Source: Ahrensia sp. (lineage in GTDB: Bacteria; Pseudomonadota; Alphaproteobacteria; Rhizobiales; Rhizobiaceae). Taken from it: a stretch of 5,962 nt of DNA. The stretch's first letter is position 1, and each line of letters starts with the position of its first letter. The stretch spans positions 1 to 5,962 of the forward strand of contig QILU01000081.1 of assembly GCA_003233475.1 (NCBI GenBank), written 5' to 3'. The notes under the pieces were generated by a model, which was given only the letters and a program-made list of their open reading frames with translations, did not search any database and had not been told where the DNA came from. A program made the translations under genes and the position numbers. Below, in pieces: positions 5,891-5,962 of the stretch.

Positions 5891-5962
5891 GCGGATACTA
5901 TAATAGTTGGCAATAATTTTCTATCTGAATTGCCCGTGATAGGCATCATTCGGGTGCATATC

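Noticed and set aside
5899..5904. Perfect TATAAT after the DUF2125 stop.
   Set aside because: No -35 hexamer at the right distance and no plus-strand gene start visible before the window ends.
5933..5954. Inverted repeat CCCGTGAT / ATCA-TT-CGGG that might be a terminator for the DUF2125 gene.
   Set aside because: The stem is broken by two unpaired bases and no T-run follows on either strand.
5921..5962. Possible 3' end of a minus-strand gene, 13 codons ending MHPNDAYHGQFR then TAG, converging on the DUF2125 gene.
   Set aside because: Too short to judge; no recognisable C-terminus, and another minus frame is equally open here.

Overview
The window looks like chromosomal DNA of an alphaproteobacterium, most likely Hyphomicrobiales (Rhizobiales), with moderate GC content. 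The reasons are the gene order (an MJ0042 zinc-ribbon gene divergent from ftsE-ftsX, then a DUF218 protein, a PlsC-type acyltransferase, a ChaC-type gamma-glutamylcyclotransferase and a DUF2125 protein), the alphaproteobacterial look of the proteins, a full TTAA-N7-TTAA CtrA-type box before ftsE, and two GTTC-N7-GTTC LexA-type operators. The genus cannot be told from the sequence. There are no rRNA or tRNA genes, insertion sequences or CRISPR arrays.

Layout: 1-92 is the 5' end of a minus-strand MJ0042 zinc-ribbon gene. 93-310 is a divergent regulatory region with a CtrA-like box, two GANTC sites and an imperfect dyad. 311-1979 is ftsE-ftsX with overlapping ends, the ABC-type divisome complex that controls peptidoglycan hydrolysis during division. 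2143-2850 is a membrane-anchored DUF218 (SanA/ElyC/YdcF-like) protein and 2917-3720 a 1-acylglycerol-3-phosphate acyltransferase, both on the plus strand. 3721-3782 carries two adjacent LexA-type boxes in front of a small gene of unknown function (3783-4187, 134 aa) that has the strongest ribosome binding site seen here. That gene converges on the minus-strand ChaC gene (4196-4735), with a perfect 12-bp tandem duplication spanning the two stop codons. A divergent spacer leads to a DUF2125 membrane-anchored protein (4865-5890). The last 72 bases hold no firm feature.

How it fits together: the first four plus-strand genes form an envelope and division block (septal hydrolase control, envelope maintenance, phospholipid synthesis). 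The region upstream of ftsE carries the elements expected of cell-cycle control (CtrA, CcrM). The small gene at 3783 is set apart: it has its own promoter region, apparently under double SOS control, so it is probably a DNA-damage-induced protein. It is the most promising undescribed item in the window. Whether it acts on division, repair or something else cannot be read from the sequence.
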